Of a DNA stretch of 64,000 nucleotides, positions 62,840 through 64,000 are shown in pieces (the first letter of the stretch is position 1; the number at the start of each line of letters is the position of its first letter). Origin of the DNA: Sciurus carolinensis (Eukaryota > Chordata > Mammalia > Rodentia > Sciuridae); NCBI RefSeq assembly GCF_902686445.1, contig NW_025920104.1, positions 6,262,001 to 6,326,000 on the forward strand. The letters are read 5' to 3'. A model generated the notes under the pieces. The model searched no databases, was not told the origin of the DNA, and saw only the letters and a list, made by a program, of their open reading frames with translations. Made by a program: the position numbers and the translations under genes.

Positions 62840-63300
62840 TTGGAAGTTGGAATGTCCCTGGAAGAATGGAATGTCAAAGATCTCCGGAGCCCATTGATTA
62901 CCAAATTTACCTGCTTTTATCAAGGACTGCAAGCAAGGAGATGCTAATTAATGCCCCCTGCCCCTTACCTGCCTGAATCACCTTGGCCCTCCCCCTGCCC
63001 TTGGCTTCTCACTTATGCAAAACCGGGCCTAGTCACGTAGGCAGGAAGGAGAGAGAGATAAGGGGGGAGAGAACTGGAGAACAAAAGAGACTTTAACCTA
63101 TAAAAGATGCAGGGTGTGCTCACTTCTTGGGACTTTTAGAACATCAGCCATGGCCCCCTTCTCCCTGCCAGGAGAAGTCTGTATTATTCCCTTTAAATAA
63201 ACCTGCTTAATATGCTTGCCTTGGCATGCTTCTCTAGTGCTTAATCTTCAACATTAGAAGAAGCAGAACTCGTCACCAGTAAACGGCGGTGTCAACAGCA
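62840..63300 (+). mobile_element. Solo endogenous retrovirus LTR
   Basis: A TATA box (CCTATAAAAG) at about 63097, then a pyrimidine-rich R-like part, a polyadenylation signal (AAATAAAC) at about 63195 and a ~100-base U5-like end at about 63300 ('gtgtcaaca'). No retroviral coding sequence adjoins. The 5' boundary is uncertain and could lie as far left as about 62636. Confidence 0.6.
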
Positions 63301-63375
63301 TTCTAACAAAACCTCTCAACTTTTTCATTCCAAAGCCTGAACTCCATGGTGTCTCACAGAGTAAACTATCAGTTA

Positions 63376-63700
63376 GTGTGAGGATCAGGTCTAGACCTGC
63401 TAGGGCATAGGTAGACTGACCCACAGTGACCAAGCAGGCAGTGTGCAGGGCAAGCAAACTCCTGCTAGGGAGTCAGGAAGACTGATCAACAGAGAAATAG
63501 GGCAGTGTGAGGGGTCTGTGGAAGTTGGGGTTGTGGGAAGAATGAACCACAGTGAGCAGTGAGACACTGTGAAGAGTATGGGCAAACCTGCTGAGTGCTG
63601 AGGTACAGACAAAACTGACTCAGAGTGAGCAGGCAGGCAGTGTGAGGGTCTTGTGGAAGCCTGCATGGTGAATGGAAGACAGACACAAGTGAGGTAACAA
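63376..63700 (+). repeat. Degenerate ~65-bp minisatellite, five units
   Basis: Units start at about 63376, 63441, 63505, 63567 and 63640 with GTGTGAGG-like words, each containing CCTGCT-like and GACTGA.CCACAGTGA-like stretches. Unit lengths are about 62-73 bases. Confidence 0.75.
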
Positions 63701-64000
63701 GAAATGTGATAGGCATGCAGAAACCAAATAGACAGTGGTCAGAGGTAAGTACCAGTAGGTGTAACATGGTCACAGGCTTTCCTTCAGACCCTCATATGGA
63801 GTTGCAAAAAGAAGACTAGAGTCTCTTCTTCACCTTCCATTCCCAGCTGCATGAAGAGGCCTGCAGAGACACCCAAGAGTAGACATCAGGGCATGCAAAA
63901 CAGATTGAGTTGAATAAGAATTGCCACCCAAGCAGAAAGCCTGGCAACTGCTATATCCAAGGAAGCCATGTTCCCTGGCTCTCTGCCTGAGGTGCAAACA
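63701..64000. other. Unique sequence, no gene seen
   Basis: No coding or repeat signature was recognised to the end of the window. Confidence 0.5.

Overview
This window is mammalian nuclear DNA, most likely from a squirrel-family rodent (Sciuridae). The evidence is: dimeric SINEs with a B1-like left half and an ID-like right half (for example 11431-11634, 46791-46992, minus strand 44020-44222), free ID SINEs (2402-2494), one abundant young LINE-1 family, and old pan-mammalian relics (MIR, MaLR LTRs, Tigger, hAT). The species call is an inference from repeat types. No intact host protein-coding gene could be supported. Two runs of exactly 500 N (12778-13277, 59409-59908) are assembly gaps.

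Layout. 1-815 is the 3' end of an L1. 1551-2150 is a GC-richer block of unknown nature. 3275-10486 is a full-length but decayed L1 (L1-A) with a second L1 3' end welded to its tail. 10495-14149 holds SINEs, a gap and a split MIR. 14165-19878 is the best L1 (L1-B): 15-bp target-site duplication, intact 348-codon ORF1, nearly complete ORF2. 20352-20411 is a 60-bp exact copy of part of L1-B lying outside it. 21400-22350 is a CpG island, the only good promoter candidate. 22.4-32.2 kb is mostly unique, probably intronic or intergenic. 32265-38524 is a third L1 (L1-C) with a 16-bp target-site duplication. 38.5-46.3 kb is unique sequence with scattered relics. 46.3-51.1 kb is an ancient antisense L1 riddled with later insertions. 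52272-52852 is a decayed copy of the first coding exon of SMAD1, apparently with its splice-site context. 54.1-59.4 kb is a head-to-tail stack of four antisense L1s. 59909-62520 holds two degenerate C2H2 zinc-finger arrays facing each other tail to tail. 62.8-63.7 kb is an LTR followed by a ~65-bp minisatellite.

How parts relate. The three long L1s share ORF1 and ORF2 but differ in the 5' UTR: L1-A and L1-C carry one promoter type (138-bp and ~567-bp tandem blocks), L1-B another (~240-bp repeat). The younger copies carry TTAGGG-like tracts in the 3' UTR; antisense copies in the 54-59 kb stack lack a clear tract. Junctions where one L1 tail meets another L1 fragment recur at the same ORF2 site (AAAGAAACTGTGG), suggesting template jumping during reverse transcription. 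The most notable observations are this modular L1 biology, the 60-bp templated copy and the SMAD1 exon relic.
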